From the NCBI RefSeq assembly GCF_027497235.1, contig NZ_CP114902.1, positions 5,792,001 to 5,856,000 of the forward strand: 64,000 nucleotides of DNA. The letters are read 5' to 3'. The notes under the pieces were generated by a model that saw nothing but the letters and a program-made list of their open reading frames with translations, did not search any database and was not told the origin of the DNA. The position numbers were made by a program, and so were the translations under genes. Below are positions 63,718 through 64,000 of the stretch, one piece after another (position 1 is the stretch's first letter; every line of letters begins with the position of its first letter). Source of the DNA: Micromonospora sp. WMMD1128 (lineage in GTDB: Bacteria > Actinomycetota > Actinomycetes > Mycobacteriales > Micromonosporaceae).

Positions 63718-64000
63718 TCAGCGGCGTTCCTCGGCGGGGGTGGTGGCGCGATAGCGCAGCAGCGCCGGGAACGCCACCACCAGCAGCGTCGCCAGCACGG
63801 CCGCGGCGATCCCGCCACCGACCATGGCGAAGCCGGTGCCGAACCCGGCGGCCGTCGCGCCGGCCCGCAGGTCACCCAGGCGCGGGCCGCCGGCCACCAC
63901 CACCGTGTTCACGCCCTGGAGCCGGCCGCGCATCCGGTCCGGCGCGTACACCAGCAGCATCGACTGCCGCAGGGTCGCGCTCACCAGGTCGGCGGCGCCG
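63718..64000 (-). CDS. MFS transporter, C-terminal part (cut by window edge)
   Basis: Last ~93 residues of a DHA3/EntS-like major-facilitator exporter: SATLRQSMLLVYAPDRMRGRLQGV is the cytosolic-loop motif after helix 10, followed by two membrane helices and a short polar tail (YRATTPAEERR). The reading frame stays open through the right window edge, so the start is outside. Upstream of the aldose epimerase gene on the same strand. Confidence 0.88.
   Translation of the reverse strand, partial: GAADLVSATLRQSMLLVYAPDRMRGRLQGVNTVVVAGGPRLGDLRAGATAAGFGTGFAMVGGGIAAAVLATLLVVAFPALLRYRATTPAEERR

Overview
The window is very GC-rich, with GTG starts, tightly chained operons and strong GC-rich hairpins. 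Gene content points to an actinobacterium of the Micromonosporaceae, most likely Micromonospora or a close relative: a scattered ESX-type secretion locus, XRE/DUF397 pairs, an ECF42-DGPF pair and dispersed TTAAGCGGGGCCCC and GATCATGAAGTT palindromes. I see no rRNA, tRNA, CRISPR array, transposase or integrase. The genus is an inference from style, not from a marker gene.

Layout. 1-6286: the Kdp high-affinity K+ uptake operon on the minus strand (an unnamed 27-codon ORF, kdpF, kdpA, kdpB, kdpC, then kdpD running off the edge), with a tandem repeat upstream. 6580-12263: a methyltransferase, an anti-sigma-type ATPase, an aldo/keto reductase, DUF3152 and DUF2786 proteins, and a divergent pair (84-aa protein and mini-GntR) around three phased operator-like repeats. 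12296-13980: ECF42 sigma factor with its DGPF partner and a candidate autoregulated promoter. 14067-16283: a polymorphic-toxin operon (YbaB-like, ESX-like small protein, CpnT-type N-domain, EndoU nuclease, putative immunity protein) in which carrier and nuclease are separated by one in-frame TGA. 16431-20853: CsbD, a copper module copA-copZ/csoR with two CsoR boxes, and a YibE/F protein. 20974-22168: a ydaO-type c-di-AMP riboswitch in front of a secreted wall-hydrolase-like protein. 22231-23395: carbonic anhydrase and a winged-helix protein.

23454-35630 is a complete-looking type VII secretion locus (mycP, two WXG100 genes, eccC, eccD, eccE, eccB, a YxxxE helical protein and a PPE-like protein) with the genes alternating in orientation and no eccA. 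35796-41403 holds membrane and small proteins, an F420/FMN split-barrel protein, an AI-2E family exporter, a hydrolase and an overlapping MerR-thioredoxin pair. 41504-45141: a GH65 disaccharide phosphorylase coupled to a beta-phosphoglucomutase-like HAD, and a hotdog thioesterase. 45214-46468: a Fic AMP-transferase behind two palindromes spaced 42 bp. 46472-48370: TetR with a divergent TetX-like flavin monooxygenase. 48391-50131: repeat array, DUF397/XRE pair and a small Cys-rich protein. 50133-57416: a sugar-importer ATPase and a teichoic-acid-like operon (TagG, TagH, CDP-alcohol transferase with DUF5941, GT2-TagF fusion). 57482-64000: L-serine dehydratase, PspC, DUF4230, acyl-CoA dehydrogenase, a 101-aa conserved protein, nitroreductase, aldose epimerase and a partial MFS exporter.

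How the parts connect: the EndoU operon is a plausible client of the ESX locus 9 kb away; the riboswitch (c-di-AMP) and the Kdp system are both typical of K+/turgor control, though nothing in the sequence links them directly. The points most worth a second look are the Fic operator pair, the split EndoU toxin, the 27-aa Kdp-associated ORF, the 17-bp phased repeats at the mini-GntR and the intergenic hairpin families.
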